From contig NC_090697.1 of the NCBI RefSeq assembly GCF_040954835.1, positions 14,748,001 to 14,812,000 of the forward strand: 64,000 nucleotides of DNA, given 5' to 3'. Position 1 is the stretch's first letter. Every line of letters starts with the position of its first letter. Both the position numbers and the translations under genes were made by a program. Shown here one piece after another: positions 16,501 to 28,500 of the stretch. The notes under the pieces were generated by a model, which had not been told where the DNA came from, did no database searches, and saw nothing but the letters and a program-made list of their open reading frames with translations. Source of the DNA: Lepisosteus oculatus. Lineage: Eukaryota > Chordata > Actinopteri > Semionotiformes > Lepisosteidae.

Positions 16501-18436
16501 GTTAAGTCCTACTTTGAAGGCCATTTTAATCTTATGTTGACTATGGGATTATTGAACAACTGTTGCTCAGTTATTTACACATTCAGTATAGCTTGAACGT
16601 ACAGTACTTTAATTTCCCTTTGGGTTTCATAGATATAGAGGGACTGTTGCCAATGCAAAGAATGGTTGTGTATACAAGGATGAATATTTTGCTGTGTTAT
16701 ATTCACATATGGTACTGTAGACATATCCTTGTATCTCTAAAGGGTCAGGCTGAAGTTAATTAAAATGATGTCATGTTCATTTCAGAACTGATTTCTTATT
16801 TTCAAAGGCATTACAAAATGGGTGAAGAATTGGAAGACTAACGGATGGAGGCTTAAAACTGGTGGGCAGGTCATTAACAAAGAGGACTTCCAAAAGCTTG
16901 ACAAGTTGACCGAAGGCTTGGAGATAGTTTGGGTAAGTGTATTTAGACAACATATAGTCAAAGACTGTAACCAGGCAACATGTTATGTGTTCCATTGGCT
17001 GTAAATTGAAAAGTGAGCCTTTACTCCCTAGTCTGCATACAGGTAAGTGTGAGTTCCATTTGGACCAGTCTGTGTGAAAGCTTATTTGCATTTTTATAAA
17101 TATGAAATATTAACATTAATGAGTTCTTTACAAATCTCAAATAGGTATTCTAATGGGGTATGTAGAGAACTTTAAAAGTAGGCCAAGTCTGTATCTGTAG
17201 CATACGTAGATCAGAAATTACAAATGCCTCAGAAGAGCCTTTTGTAGATATAGAAATGACCATACTTAAAAAAACTTTAAATCCCAAAGTGAATTATGCC
17301 TGAAATCCTACTTACAAGACAAATGTATTGTATATGCCACATTTTGAGAAATAAGGTTTTTTTTAGTGTGGCACACAAATGTATTTAATCAAAACTTAAT
17401 ATTAATAAAATATGTATACAAAAATGATTTGAAGGAGGATTTTGAGAGGATGTGTTTTATTTTCTTTAAAAGGGAGATTATTTGACTATCCATGTCCATA
17501 ATTGTTCTAGCCTTTGAGAGTTACAATGAGCTGGAGCCTAACCTGCAAGACTGCACCCAGGATGGGATACTTTTCTTCATAGTCTGCTTTCTTGAAATTG
17601 TTCATTTGAAACATTGAAACATTTAGTTTAGGCTCTAGTTTGAAAGCATTTTATTTAAAATATTGACTTATTATGGGTCACTGTTTTCTAATTCACCTGT
17701 TTGTCCTATTCTTTTTATTGTATTACAAGATCAGCACAAATGTTTCATTTTGCGAACTAATTGATAGATCAGTCCTTCTCAGTTTCCACCTTTTCCATTG
17801 ACAGACTTGTTTTTTTCACTGTCTTTACGAGGATAGTTGTAGTTTTCCTACAAAACCACTTCTTCGTTAGCATTTTTCTCCTGAGCACTGTGTATTCACT
17901 AATGTTATATTCAGCACCATTACTCTCTGTTAGCTATATTTCTAGAATTCCAGTTACTGTGCATAATGAATACTTGTTAAAGTGTCAGCTTCTGTCTCAT
18001 TATGTAGCATTTAGATAGAGGCATTTCATTGCCTTATCCTTTATTTCCTTTATCCTTTGAGTTGTCTTTTCGACTTTATTCTTTTAGTTCTCTTATTGAC
18101 TTTCTGTATATTCATTCTACATTTTCTCTTTCTTTGGTTTCTCTCCCCATTCCACTGTGGTTGCAATGTTTTTGAATTTTCTTTGGATTTGTGTGCCACG
18201 ACATCTGGTGACAATCTGATTTACTGTAGATGTAATCTGTCATATCTGCGCTGACGGTGTTTGCCATGGTAGACAATGCTGAGGCCTGCTTTGGCACACC
18301 ATGGAACTGCTCACACCACGATAACGATGGTTTGCTCCCTTTTTATCAGATGCACATTCCAGGCCATGCTGGATATAGAGGAAATGAAGAAGCTGACCGT
18401 CTGGCAAGAGAGGGAGCATGCAAGCCATTGAATTAA
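10584..18436 (+). CDS. RNASEH1: Ribonuclease H1, complete gene
   Basis: RNase H1 cleaves the RNA strand of RNA:DNA hybrids in nucleus and mitochondria; it is essential for mtDNA replication. Eight exons: 10584-10711, 11359-11483, 12642-12836, 13769-13868, 15437-15491, 15909-15993, 16808-16932, 18350-18436 (TAA 18434-18436). The ATG at 10584 gives 299 aa; the in-frame ATG at 10647 gives 278 aa. The hybrid-binding domain covers residues ~26-70 ([18 protein letters not shown], then [12 protein letters not shown]). A Ser-rich linker follows, with five serines from an AGC run. The catalytic domain has all DEDD and His residues: D158 (YTDG), E199 (QRAE), D223 (YTDS), H277 (PGHAG), D287 (NEEAD), each offset by 13 from human. 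Intron 5 is GC-AG (GCAAGT at 15492). AATAAA is at 18612-18617. Upstream frame is also open to an ATG at 10521, judged less likely as start. Confidence 0.96.
12085..12300 (+). repeat. Dispersed 'AAGAGGAGGCCATT' family repeat fragment
   Basis: The segment begins AAGAACACAAAAAAGGTGACAAG, then CAAGAGGAGGCCATTGAG. This is the leader of a family that recurs near 19478, 30805 and 49975 on the plus strand, and in reverse at 28440-28500. It resembles CR1/L2-related ancient repeats of non-teleost fishes. It lies in RNASEH1 intron 2. The class is inferred from resemblance only. Confidence 0.45.
14161..14760 (+). mobile_element. 5S rRNA-derived SINE with (ATT)n/(ACT)n tail, RNASEH1 intron 4
   Basis: The head GGCCATATCACCCTG and the words GCCTGGTCAGTACCTGG and CTGGGAGACTCC derive from 5S rRNA. 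The body carries CAGCAGGGGGCGCTC and TCTCGAAATGAGTAGGGG, and the tail GTAAAGTGCTTTGAGTGGAG plus GAGCTATATAAGTGTAAGC, ending in an ATT then ACT microsatellite (about 14716-14758). The 3' half is nearly identical to 33165-33480, so the family was active relatively recently. It is better preserved than the copy in RPS7 intron 4, which is a diverged subfamily. Confidence 0.85.
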
Positions 18437-19355
18437 CAACTATCAGTCAAGTCCTCTGCTATCTGATTAGAGACATTTTCCACCCAGTTTCCATATAGCT
18501 AAACTATTAAAACAGATATCGATCTCAGATTCTTTTACATTTTGTATTTGTGCATTTGTCAAACTAATCTGTCCAAGTTTAAATGAAAGCATGGATGTGA
18601 TTAATGTTAGGAATAAAACGCTGTGTATTTAAGTTATGTTCTTTGACAGAGCCTGTAGTATATTTTTTCAGGTGTATATTTTTTTGAAGGTTTTTATTTT
18701 CTTAAAAGTATCTGATAATTTGTTTCAGTAGAGCAGTGGCAGTTAAACATTATCAAAATAACCTTTTTTCTTTTGGATACTAAATGAGAGCCCTCTGCTT
18801 ATTTTTTAAATGACAAAATGAAAGTGTAATGTTGTTGGTAAAACAGGTTGTGAAGAAAGTTCACACGTATTGTTTAAATTGTGAACTCATTAAAATGAAA
18901 CATTTAATATAGTGGGGTTTGTCATTTCTACAGTTTTTGTTAATATAAATCAGTTGGGATGATTTTACACTGGCTAATCAATACAAGAAATACTTTTCAT
19001 TTAGCAGATGTCTACTTAATAGTACAATGCAGGGATATCTGATACTGGTCTTAGGGCTAGAGGGTCATGTATTCTCTTTTTTGCTCCACAGCTAGAGCCC
19101 GCACTGACAACCCTTGATTAATTATCATGAACAAAGGCTCTCTGTGATTCACTCTAACACTTCATTGTTCAAATGTTCATGGAAAATCTTTATATAATTT
19201 TACTTGCACTAGAAAGTTGCAGTTTGGAGGAAAGGTGCATCTTTGAACTGTTGTATGTCTCAAATTGCCTAAAAATAACAACATTGATTATATGATATTT
19301 AAACTAACTTTCTAAGGTCTGATTTCACAAATCGAGAATTGTTCCCAGGCATCCT

Positions 19356-19990
19356 GGAGGTTCTAGTGCAGGGTTCTCTAAACCTTGTCCTGGTGAGCCC
19401 CAGTCCATCCGTTATTATTGGTAACCACTAGCCCTTGAACAATTTAATTATGGTCAATTAAACCGTTGTTTTGCTAACTTAAGAACATAAGAATAGTTAC
19501 AGATGAGTTGGTGCCAATCAGGCAATCTGGTCCATTTAGTTATAACTGTAACTTACTGATACAAGGATCTCATACAGCAATTTTGTGAGGGAAGTCAATA
19601 CTGTATATTGGATTCAGCCACACACTGTAGTTGGGCAGCTTGTCCCATTGTCCCACAACCCTCTGGGTAATGAAATACTTCCTGTTCTCAGTTTTAAATA
19701 AAATTAAATCTCGTTTCTACTTTCATACATTCTGGTTCATTTTGAAGACGTCTTGTCATTGTCAATGCCTTTGAGGATTTTGAATACTTGCATCAATCCT
19801 CTTTGTTAAAGACTGAAAAGGTTCACTACTTTCAGGCTGTCTCTGGCTGCTCTTTGCTTGAGTGCTTCTAGACAAGCTATATCTTTTATATAACCTGATG
19901 ATGAAAATTGTACACAATGTTCTAAATGAGGCCTAACTCTTAGATTTAAAATCTCTTGATTTTACATGCATGTGTAAAAAAATGCATGAC
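19356..19990 (+). repeat. Ancient dispersed repeats, two families
   Basis: 19356-19460 carries CAGGGTTCTCTAAACCTTGTCC and AATTAAACCGTTG-type words of a short element seen in reverse form near 61310-61700. From 19478, TAAGAACATAAGAATAG opens a longer copy of the AAGAGGAGGCC family. It includes CCCACAACCCTCTGGGTAATGAAATAC, then a segment ending GAATACTTGCATCAATCCT and TGAGGCCTAACTCTT, which matches degraded copies at 46600-47070 and 49975-50470. No coding capacity. Confidence 0.5.
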
Positions 19991-20749
19991 AACAAGAAAA
20001 GACCTTAGTGACTTTATAAGATAATGATGGTTGAAGTACATGTGGGAGGAGCTTCGGTGATCGAGACAGCTTAATGTTCTCAAGTTTCACAAGCAACAGT
20101 GCCTAAGAAGATGCAACATCAGCATATGGTTACGGTAGGCAGAAATGCATCCTCCAGGGTCATGATAGCTTTGTATTATTTCTAAGCACAAGGCAAAACA
20201 CCAAACAACTGCAAATAGATTGCAAATTTCAACCTACAACACTAGAAGCCAGTTTAATCAAATAATAGTCCAGAACCCCAGATATTGGATATCACACCAG
20301 CCATACATGTTTGTGAGTCCAAAGTGGTCCCTCTTTTAAATTATTTCCAGTCACTTCGGACTTACTTTTAGACATGCCGAGTTAGGAAGCAGAGTGCAAT
20401 ATTATTATATACATAACCAAGAAGTAAACTGGTATATTCAAATTTCTGATAGCTGTAATATACTGACATCCCACCCTGTCAGTTTTCACAAACCATATCA
20501 GGAATTAATCACTTTCTGATATTGGATGGATTATGCTTATTTCTGTAACAGTTTCTGATAAGAGCTATATTTGTTCTATAGTGACTAAAAAGACCAAACT
20601 GGGAAGTTTAACACTAGCAAATCACTTACAAGCGTAAGCATGTCTAAGATCAGATCACCTCTCATGGAAGAACTCTTGACCAACAGCTATGAATCACCAT
20701 GAAAATGAGCAGGATTTCCCAAGAGCTAGTCAAATTTTACTCAGGTAGA

Positions 20750-21560
20750 CCTTAATTGTAGAAAGTGATATTTAATATTCTCTTGCAATAACAGATCAGG
20801 ATCACTTCCAGATAGGGTAGCGTGAACTGAAGATATGTGGGGCAATTCCTGCTAAAATACTGTAGCATATTGGGCAAACTGAAGGTACTGTTGAAAAGGA
20901 TAATTGGAAGGAAGAGGAGCTCAGAATAAGGAGGACTTGTGAAAGGATCCTGACCGGCATTTGGAGCCAAGTACTTGACCTGAATTTAGAAATGAGAAAG
21001 AGAGTCTGCAATACAAACAAGGTAACCTGGAATGTGAACTGCAATGATTAGAAACAGATAGGAAGAGATATTTGAGACATCTGAGGAATTTCATGATAAG
21101 CTGGGAGGACCGTTTTACTGCAAACCAATACCCTTGATAACAGCCCCTGACAGACAGGCCTGCAGTGAAACCCTGATGATGGGAGATGACAGAAACTGTG
21201 GTCAACTCCAAGTGCCAAAATTGGTTTTTGCTTCACAATCTGAAGTTAGGGTTACATGGTGATGCAAGGAGGAAACTGAAGAAACAAGACCTAAAAAATA
21301 GGAGATAAATCCCTGGCCTTGTGGGAGGATATGCACGGCATAGTTCAGATGGCCCAGTAAAGGACAATAAATCCCTTTTAGTACAAAACTTGACAAGTAG
21401 ATGGAGAGACAATTGAATACAATCTCTAGGCAAGGAGGCAGAAAAATCTTTAAATTTGAGAACAATTCCACAAAATTAAAAGATTCTAAAGGAACTTTTC
21501 CTCAACAAGGAGGACACCTACAGTATTTTCCCTAAAAACAGATCGGGATGGATAAGACTC
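20750..21560 (-). mobile_element. Degenerate DIRS-order (Ngaro-like) tyrosine-recombinase retrotransposon relic
   Basis: Minus-strand frames broken by stops contain LLGHLNYAVHILPQGQGF, then ISYFLGLVSSVSSLHHHVTL and SDCEA. This matches the signature after the reverse transcriptase of DIRS/Ngaro elements (a GHLNFA..IPQGR.F motif followed by a regular SLHD..L..C motif). Further along, several frames carry an SRF-like, then LAPNAGQDPFTSPP segment, which fits the end of the RNase H-like region. No intact frame, recombinase or termini could be found. The relic may continue to about 22400. Confidence 0.55.
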
Positions 21561-22639
21561 CTGGTGAAATCTACAGCAAGGAAACTGTCAAAGAGCTGAG
21601 GAGGTGGAAGCTTGTAATTATTCCATATGTAGGGTGGTGAAAATATTTGAACTGCCAAAGGTTAACTAAACTGCAAAGTAAAATTTACCTCATTGGCATA
21701 CACCAATGATATGCTAATGATTTCAGATAAAATTTCAGGAATGGTTTTGAATGCCTTTGAAAGACAGGCCATCTAGTAGATAGAAAAGATAGGATCAGGG
21801 AGGTAAGGCAATTCAGAAGCAAGTTCAGAAATATCAGTGGGGGTGGAAAGATAAAAATAAATAGTCATTGAGGAGCACAGACAGTGAGGGGTGGCAGAGG
21901 CATACAGAGTGGGGGTGAGGTGTTTTACTGTGGTAGCTGCAGATGCCAAGGAATCAAGAGAATAAGGAAGAGCAGGATGAGGAACTGAAGTTATTTCAAA
22001 GTTGGTGATCTCACATGAACAATATAGGATTGCTGAGAATATCTTGAGATTGGTGAAGATTAAATGTGGCTTGGGTTTAATGAGAAACACTGCAGGGGGG
22101 GAACAGAAGAGGAGAAAGGAGCATGGTCAATCCTGGGCTCAGCTGCAGGTCAGAGGTATGAAGTAATAGATAAACAGAGGAGAACATGCTACAGGAGAGA
22201 GATCTGACACAAACACAAACCCAGAGGTCAGTGACCAGAAGTCTCCTCTAGGAACAGTGTTTCCACTGGAGTAAACAAGCTGCTGCTTTGACATAAAAAA
22301 AAGTTTGTGATATTCATATAACAAAGATTCCTTGAAATGGCTAGATCTAAAATAATGCGTGTGTATTTGTGGAGCTCCTGTCAATCGTTAGGAAATACTG
22401 AGCACAAAATATTCCTGAAAACACTGAGAGACTAATTTTCTGAAATGGTGAGAATGAAAGAGGAGCAAAGGTCAGTAGATTTCAGTAGGATGGAAAGAAG
22501 GCTGTAATTACAGAGGGAATCAGCAGGGTGAGGATGCTCTCCTTATTGTTGTATACAGTTACTGTTTTGTTCAGAAACGAATCTGTTATAAAACAGGAAT
22601 TGATGTGTCAAAGAAAATCTTCATGGGCGTATTCTGCAC

Positions 22640-22725
22640 ACAACCAAAGAAGGCTCGAAACCTTGTGTTTCTTTTCTTTTCTTTTCAGCATGGAATAAAC
22701 CTTTACTTGTTCCTGTTCATAACAA
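22640..22725 (+). repeat. MITE-like dispersed repeat end
   Basis: The words AAGAAGGCTC, GAAACCTTG, then TTCAGCATGGAATAAACC and TTTACTTGTTCC form the right-hand end of the family whose opposite end is at 7735-7803 and which forms the palindrome at 790-960. Confidence 0.5.
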
Positions 22726-23182
22726 TGTTTACCTTCTATTTAAAAAAATGCTCCATTATCTGGGGATGATCCTCTTATTGTTCTTCATAGAGCTGTCTTG
22801 AGAGCTGCTCTAACTGTAAAAAGGCAGAGATGCACAGCTTATGATTTGTAGTGTTTTTTTTGAAGACATTAAAAAACTGCAGCTTCTACTATCAAACCAG
22901 CCTCGAGCAGTAAGCTTATTAGGAGGGGCAGCAAACCAGTAGAAGAGTTTAAGCTGCCTGAGAGGTGTGTTGGCAGCTAGATACTTGCCTCACTCCACAT
23001 GCTACTGGCACCCTGGAAGAGTGTGTGGAGCACCTTCAAGTCATGTAAATCTTGCTCGCAAACTAACTGAAACACTGCTTACCACCAGTCCTGGTTCTGG
23101 CTGACTGAGCAGGTATTTTTCCTTCCTACTGAGCTGTAAGGTCACCACTTGCATGCTTTCACAGATGATGGGTTTTAATTAA

Positions 23183-23375
23183 GATAAGATCACTTTATTA
23201 GCCATATACAATTTCTTGCATTAGGAATTTGTCTTTTCGCATACCCCAGCTTGCTCTCCATGAGACACAGACACAGAGAAAGGGAGAGAAGCTTGGGGTC
23301 AGAGCGCAGGGTCAGCCATTGTACAGCGCCCCTGGAGCAGTTGGGGTTGAGGGCCTTGCTCAGGGGCCCAACAGA
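23183..23375 (-). mobile_element. Truncated tRNA-derived SINE fragment
   Basis: It matches the fuller copy at 54399-54647 through GATAAGATCACTTTATTAGCC, the GAGACACAGACA block, GGGTCAGAGCGCAGGGTCAGCC, CGCCCCTGGAGCAGTTGGGG and CTTGCTCAGGGGCCCAACAG. The tRNA-like head, which would lie to the right on the minus strand, is missing. It is therefore 5'-truncated. Confidence 0.6.
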
Positions 23376-24437
23376 TTTAATTGAGCTCCCATTAGCTGAA
23401 ATAAAACATTATACTGTACTTAATTATCCCTCAGAGGAAATAATGATGAAAAAGTGTTCAGGATGTATTTTATTGTACATATTTAAGATCATTATTTTGT
23501 CTCTTATTTTTTGTGAATAACATACATTGATTTTTTAGATTTTTATAATGAGTATTTTTAAACCTAATTGCTATGACTCTCGAATCAGTAACATTGAGCA
23601 GCTATTCCCTTGGTTCTGATCAATGTTAAGGAATAGTGAACAGCTAATCAGTATTAAGTATTTACCGTGCACAGTCATGATTAATCTTGGGTATATTATT
23701 TCAGCAAAGGCAAAATGATTTACGCATGAATTCCTTTCAGTGCATGGGGGGATTCTAAAAATTCCCTCCTATCTAAATGTGCCTAGATAGACTTGAAATC
23801 AGACTGTAATTCTACAAAATCAGCAGTTCTATTTAAAGCATCTATTGATCTAGTCATCTAATCTGATTGTTTCTTTTTACTTGTTTGCGCCCTCAGCGCT
23901 GTGTTTCAGTCACACCCTACTCCAAGTATAGATCTACTCAGTGAAGGTATGTACAGTACAGTAAATGTAGTCCCCCCACTATTCATTTATCCATTTATTT
24001 ATGTATCCTATTCTGTTGTTGTGATTTCATGAGACTCTTATGTTTTGCTTGTATGTTTTGTACTTCTGTGGTAGATGCCAAACAGTTGCTTTAGTTAGTG
24101 TACACTGCCTTGAGATGTACCATTAATCATTAAAGTGTTTATACATACATAAATGCTCTATACGCTCTGCCAAAGCGGCCAACCACACGCCGCCGGCATC
24201 GAACATGCAGTCAGATGCAACGCAAATGCAATCTTTTGATTGCGCAAGTGTGTGAACTTGCTTGTAGCCTGAGCTAATGACGTATTTCTGGTTGAGGTCT
24301 CGCAGACGGATTTGACCTAATGTTGCGCAGAATCTGTGCAGACGTGTGTTTTTGGAGAACGGGGTTTGCTTTTCTCCCCTGTAACTACAGGTTTCCTCTT
24401 GACTTCTTCTTGTTTAACGGGATTTTATTTGATAAAA

Positions 24438-27400
24438 ATGGAGGCTTGGTACATGGACAAGTCTTCTGAAGATAAAAGAAAACCACATAAACTAGATCCA
24501 AACCAACCGGTCACTTTGGACGAACTGAAGAAAATTGGGGTTTACTATTGGAAGGTATACACAGTAGATTTAAGGTGCTGCTGCGTTGGGTGTAGTTAGA
24601 TATGAATTGAGTACTACACATAATAGTATGTAGGAAAAGAAGAAATAAACGTCACTGTAAAGTACCCGAGAGAATGAAAGTTATGCAGTCGATAATAATA
24701 TAATCAACTTGTTTTGAAATGTCTTTGCATGGGGAGAAGAACAATGCATGTTGTTGTTAGATCACGCGGGTGTGTTAGGCATTACGTTTATATTACATAT
24801 CGACCGGGTTAGCTGACGGTCAGCCATAGTGGCAAGACAGTAAAAATTGTGTTTTAGCTGTGTCTAATGCTTTTATTATAAAAAAATGTTTAGATTTAAA
24901 AATATAGCTGAGGTAGACCGCTAACAGATATAAAAGCGTAAGGATTTCTCTAAATTCCTCAGCGGCAACGCCTTTAAAAATGAAGTGTAACAGATTTGTG
25001 AAAATAAATACATTATAATAATTATTAATGATTATACTTGAAGGACAGTGTTATTCTTACGTTGCCTGTTTGCCTTCTTGGTTTAGAATACCAAGCACAG
25101 CTTATGTGAAATGAAAGGTGTAGTTGTTTATTTTGTACAATCGTGCAGAACTGAGCGTTAGATCCATCCGGGAGGCAACTGTTGTCTTTTCTCCTTTTCC
25201 CTCCCAGTTAAATGCTGACATGTATGAGACTGACCCAGAGCTGCAAAAGATCCGCCTTGAGAAAGGCTATTCGTATATGGACATCATCACTATACACAAG
25301 GAGAAGCTTCCAAATTATGAGGAAAAGGTAGACCGGTCCATATTCGTTTCCTTTGATATTTTATAGGCCATATTATTTTCATAACTTCCCAGAATAATCA
25401 GTTTGTTAGATCAATTATATCAGGCTGTGGTAAAGTTAGTCACATCATTCTAAGGTGTTGATAAGAATCATGAAGAATAGCAAGAATGTGTTATAGCTAC
25501 AGTACCTTGGATAGAGATAGAGGATTGTCACCCAGTACATGGAGTAGCTTAACAAACCCTTTCCTGTACAAAATGTGATCCATTTTGTTCCTTACAAATA
25601 AACGTTAGCTTAAGTTTTATTTTTTGTGTAAAATGTTAAAATCGTTGTATTGTCAACTTTTGGATATGCACCATTTGGCTTAGACATAGAGCAGCTTTTA
25701 GAAGGCTGAATCTGCTGTGCTTTAAAAAGGAAAGCTTGCAATGTGATGAAATATTTATCCTTCAACATACTGAAAACTGAAAAACATACTGAAAATACAA
25801 CAAAATTGAAAAATCTACAGAACTGCAGAACAAAATCAAAATGCACTTTTGTGTTGTTAATGCCAGTAAAAAAAAATCCATACACCATTGCGTTTGGGAA
25901 CATTCACGATTATTATAATAGGTATTAGGTGGTAGTTTAAAAATATGAGCAATGACTGATGAAAGAAATATTTTTTTTTGGTGGCTTTAGTAAGAACATT
26001 AAAACAACTGGCTGATCAGAATACCTAAATAGGCATATGAGGACATTAAAAAGTTAGGCAGACAGAACCCTGTGGGACACCAAAAACAGCAGGAGTGACA
26101 CATGGCCTTGTCTGAATCACTGTCCTTACAGAAACGTTGTATCAGTGTATTTTGCTACTGTATTTTTTTTTCTCAGCTGCAAATATTTTATGAAGAACAC
26201 CTCCATCTGGATGATGAGATTCGATATATACTAGAAGGAAGTGCTTACTTTGATGTAAGAGACAAATATGACAGATGGATAAGGATTGCCATGATGAAAG
26301 GAGACATGATTACATTACCAGCAGGAATATATCACAGATTCACAGTGGATGAAAATGTATGTATTATATGAACGTATTCAGTTTTTAAAAAAGTCATTTT
26401 TGCTTGGCCTTAGACAATAGAGTAGTGCAAGGCTGTTATATATTTTAATTGTAGATTCTAATCCTTTTATTCTTCTTAATATGTCTTCCCTTTTTTACTG
26501 AGTGCTGCTGACCTGTTTTGCAATTGAATTTCAAGGTATTCATGACATGGATTGATAGGCCATAGACATAGCCATAGAAGACAAGAGAAGACAGAATCAT
26601 AGAAGACAGAAAGTGTCCTCACTAGTGGCATCACTGTGTGGTACAGCAGTACTGCCATGCATGACAGAGATGCACTACAAAGGGTTGTGGCAACAGCACA
26701 GAGGATTATAGGATGTGATTTACCATCAATCGGTGAGATTCACAACATCCACTGTCGCAATAAAGCCCAATCCATCATTCAGGATCCCAGCCATCCCGGC
26801 CACAAACTGCTCTCCCCCTGCAGTCTGGCAAGTGGTACCGCACTGTTAAAGCAAGGACCACAGACTCAAGAGCTTCTATCCCACTGCAGTATGCATCCTC
26901 AACAGCCAATTTTAGTGCCTAAATACATATCTGCAGAATGCACTTTCTGCGTGGTCTACCATGTTTCTTTGGTCTCACTACTACATATTTATTTTTCTAC
27001 AAAATATTTATTGTTCCCGTTGTCTACATTGTGTGGTGTTGTCTGTTGTACTGTGTATGTCTCGAGATTAAGAATTCCAATGTATGTGTACATATGGCAA
27101 TAAACTACTCTACTCTTACTCTTCATGATATTTAGCTCTTTTAACATCTACTCTTGATAATAACTCTACTGTTATATACGGTAGAGTATATATGTTCAGT
27201 ATTTGTTACCCAGACACTCGTTTAACAGAATGTACAGCATTTATGTGCTTGACACTTAATTAATTAATTATTCACTAAAACTTGTCTTAGCATGCGCAGT
27301 TGTGTTTCTTCTTTTGGTTTTGGAAATTTAGCAATCCATTTACATTGTGGTATAGTAATATTTGAAGAATATTTTACAACATCAGGGATCAGTGTAGAAT

Positions 27401-27992
27401 ACATGCACTTTAATGCTACTGTAGTGATCAAAAGAATTTCAGAAAAGAATGTCTGTTTAAATAATGTATGAGACTAAGGAATAATTCTTTTTTTGTTTAT
27501 ATTATTTATTTAAGTTTTGAAAATTTTACAAACTGCTCATCTCATACTGCCTTTTATTCTATATTTTAAGCTTAAGTTGTCTTTAACACTTGACTACTAT
27601 TGTAGAGGCAATGCCATTATATTTATTAGCACTTCGCTATTTTGTAAAGTAACAATAGCAGTGCAAGTGCTCTTGCAGTCCAAAACTGAGTTATCATGAA
27701 TAAAATGTTGTACAATATGTTAGTATTGGAGAATATACCATTGTTACCCTGTATATGACATGTCATTTAGTTAGAGAGCAACATTTAAATAAGTTTGCAA
27801 AAATCAAAATGTTATTTAGGTGGAACAGAATTACTGTAATTGCTCTTTAACCCTTTTTTTTCTCGTCTCTCCTAGAATTACACAAAAGCAATGAGACTGT
27901 TTGTTGGGGAGCCTGTGTGGAAAGCATACAATCGCCCAGCTGATGATTTTGATGTTCGGAAACAATATGTCAGTTTTGTCAAAAGTGCCTAA
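24438..27992 (+). CDS. ADI1: Acireductone dioxygenase (ARD), complete gene
   Basis: Oxidises 1,2-dihydroxy-3-keto-5-methylthiopentene in the methionine salvage pathway; the product depends on the bound metal (iron: 2-keto-4-methylthiobutyrate plus formate). Four exons: 24438-24554, 25208-25327, 26177-26356, 27876-27992 (TAA 27990-27992), all GT-AG, encoding 177 aa against 179 in human. It starts [20 protein letters not shown]. The cupin metal ligands are intact: H87, H89 and E93 in EEHLHLDDE, and H132 in PAGIYHRF. The C-terminus reads [15 protein letters not shown]. An in-frame ATG exists at 24336, but the family start is the one chosen, preceded by AAAA. An AATAAA at 28700-28705 would give a 3' UTR of about 0.7 kb. 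Confidence 0.97.
26590..27125 (+). mobile_element. LINE 3' end (L2/Rex1-like reverse transcriptase C-terminus), ADI1 intron 3
   Basis: A frame at 26636 reads [20 protein letters not shown], then [20 protein letters not shown] and [11 protein letters not shown]. This is the conserved region after the reverse transcriptase of a common fish LINE. It breaks after about 60 codons. A 3' tail follows, ending GGCAATAAACTACTC at about 27100. It sits in sense orientation, 0.25 kb after ADI1 exon 3. Confidence 0.8.
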
Positions 27993-28439
27993 AATGACTG
28001 AGATTTGGATGTCACATTTGACTTTCTAGAAATGCCTTAATAGAAGAGGGTGAAGATGAGAAAATAATATGGCAGAGCATAAACAGTCAGATTGATGTTT
28101 TCCTGCATGTGGTTTGTTAGGGCCTTGGAGGGGATTTACACTGACAGTTGTTTGCTACATGCATAGCAATAAGCATTGCAGAGCAATCTCCTGTTACCTT
28201 TACAGAAAACTACTAAACTATATGCAACATTGGACAAATTGAAAATATTGCCACACTGGTCAAAGGTGTAATGTTGTTAAGATACGTTTATATTTGGAAG
28301 GTAGATTAAAATATATGCAGTTTCTGATTTATAAATGAAATACTAACATAATTATACTACATATGGTTGAAATCACGCACAATGCTTGGATAACTTAAAT
28401 ATATTCTAGTACGTTATTTGTTCAAAATAGTATTATCTT

Positions 28440-28500
28440 ACTACCAGATGGGCTAGATGGGTCGAATGGCCTTCTCTTCTTTGTAACCTTTCTTACTCCT
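28440..28500 (-). repeat. End of 'AAGAGGAGGCC' family repeat, reverse orientation
   Basis: The text GGGCTAGATGGGTCGAATGG, then CCTTCTCTTCTTTGTAACC is the reverse complement of the leader seen at 49975 (CAAGAGGAGGTCATTCAGCC). It lies in the presumed ADI1 3' UTR. Confidence 0.5.

Larger units (their letters stand above)
18620..24330. other. Intergenic region between RNASEH1 and ADI1
   Basis: No host gene exon is supported. It contains the following repeats, listed separately: an ancient repeat near 19356-19990, a DIRS/Ngaro-like relic (20750-21560), a MITE-like end (22640-22725) and a tRNA-SINE fragment (23183-23375). The interval 21560-22640 has weak minus-strand frames that may extend the DIRS relic. 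23400-24150 shows nothing I can name. Confidence 0.5.

Noticed and set aside
20752-22384. Several minus-strand open frames of 60-105 codons
   Set aside because: They are pieces of, or lie beside, a broken DIRS/Ngaro-like relic with stops and frameshifts, not host genes.
26636-27103. 155-codon frame in ADI1 intron 3
   Set aside because: Its first part is the LINE reverse-transcriptase C-terminus and the remainder is LINE 3' tail.
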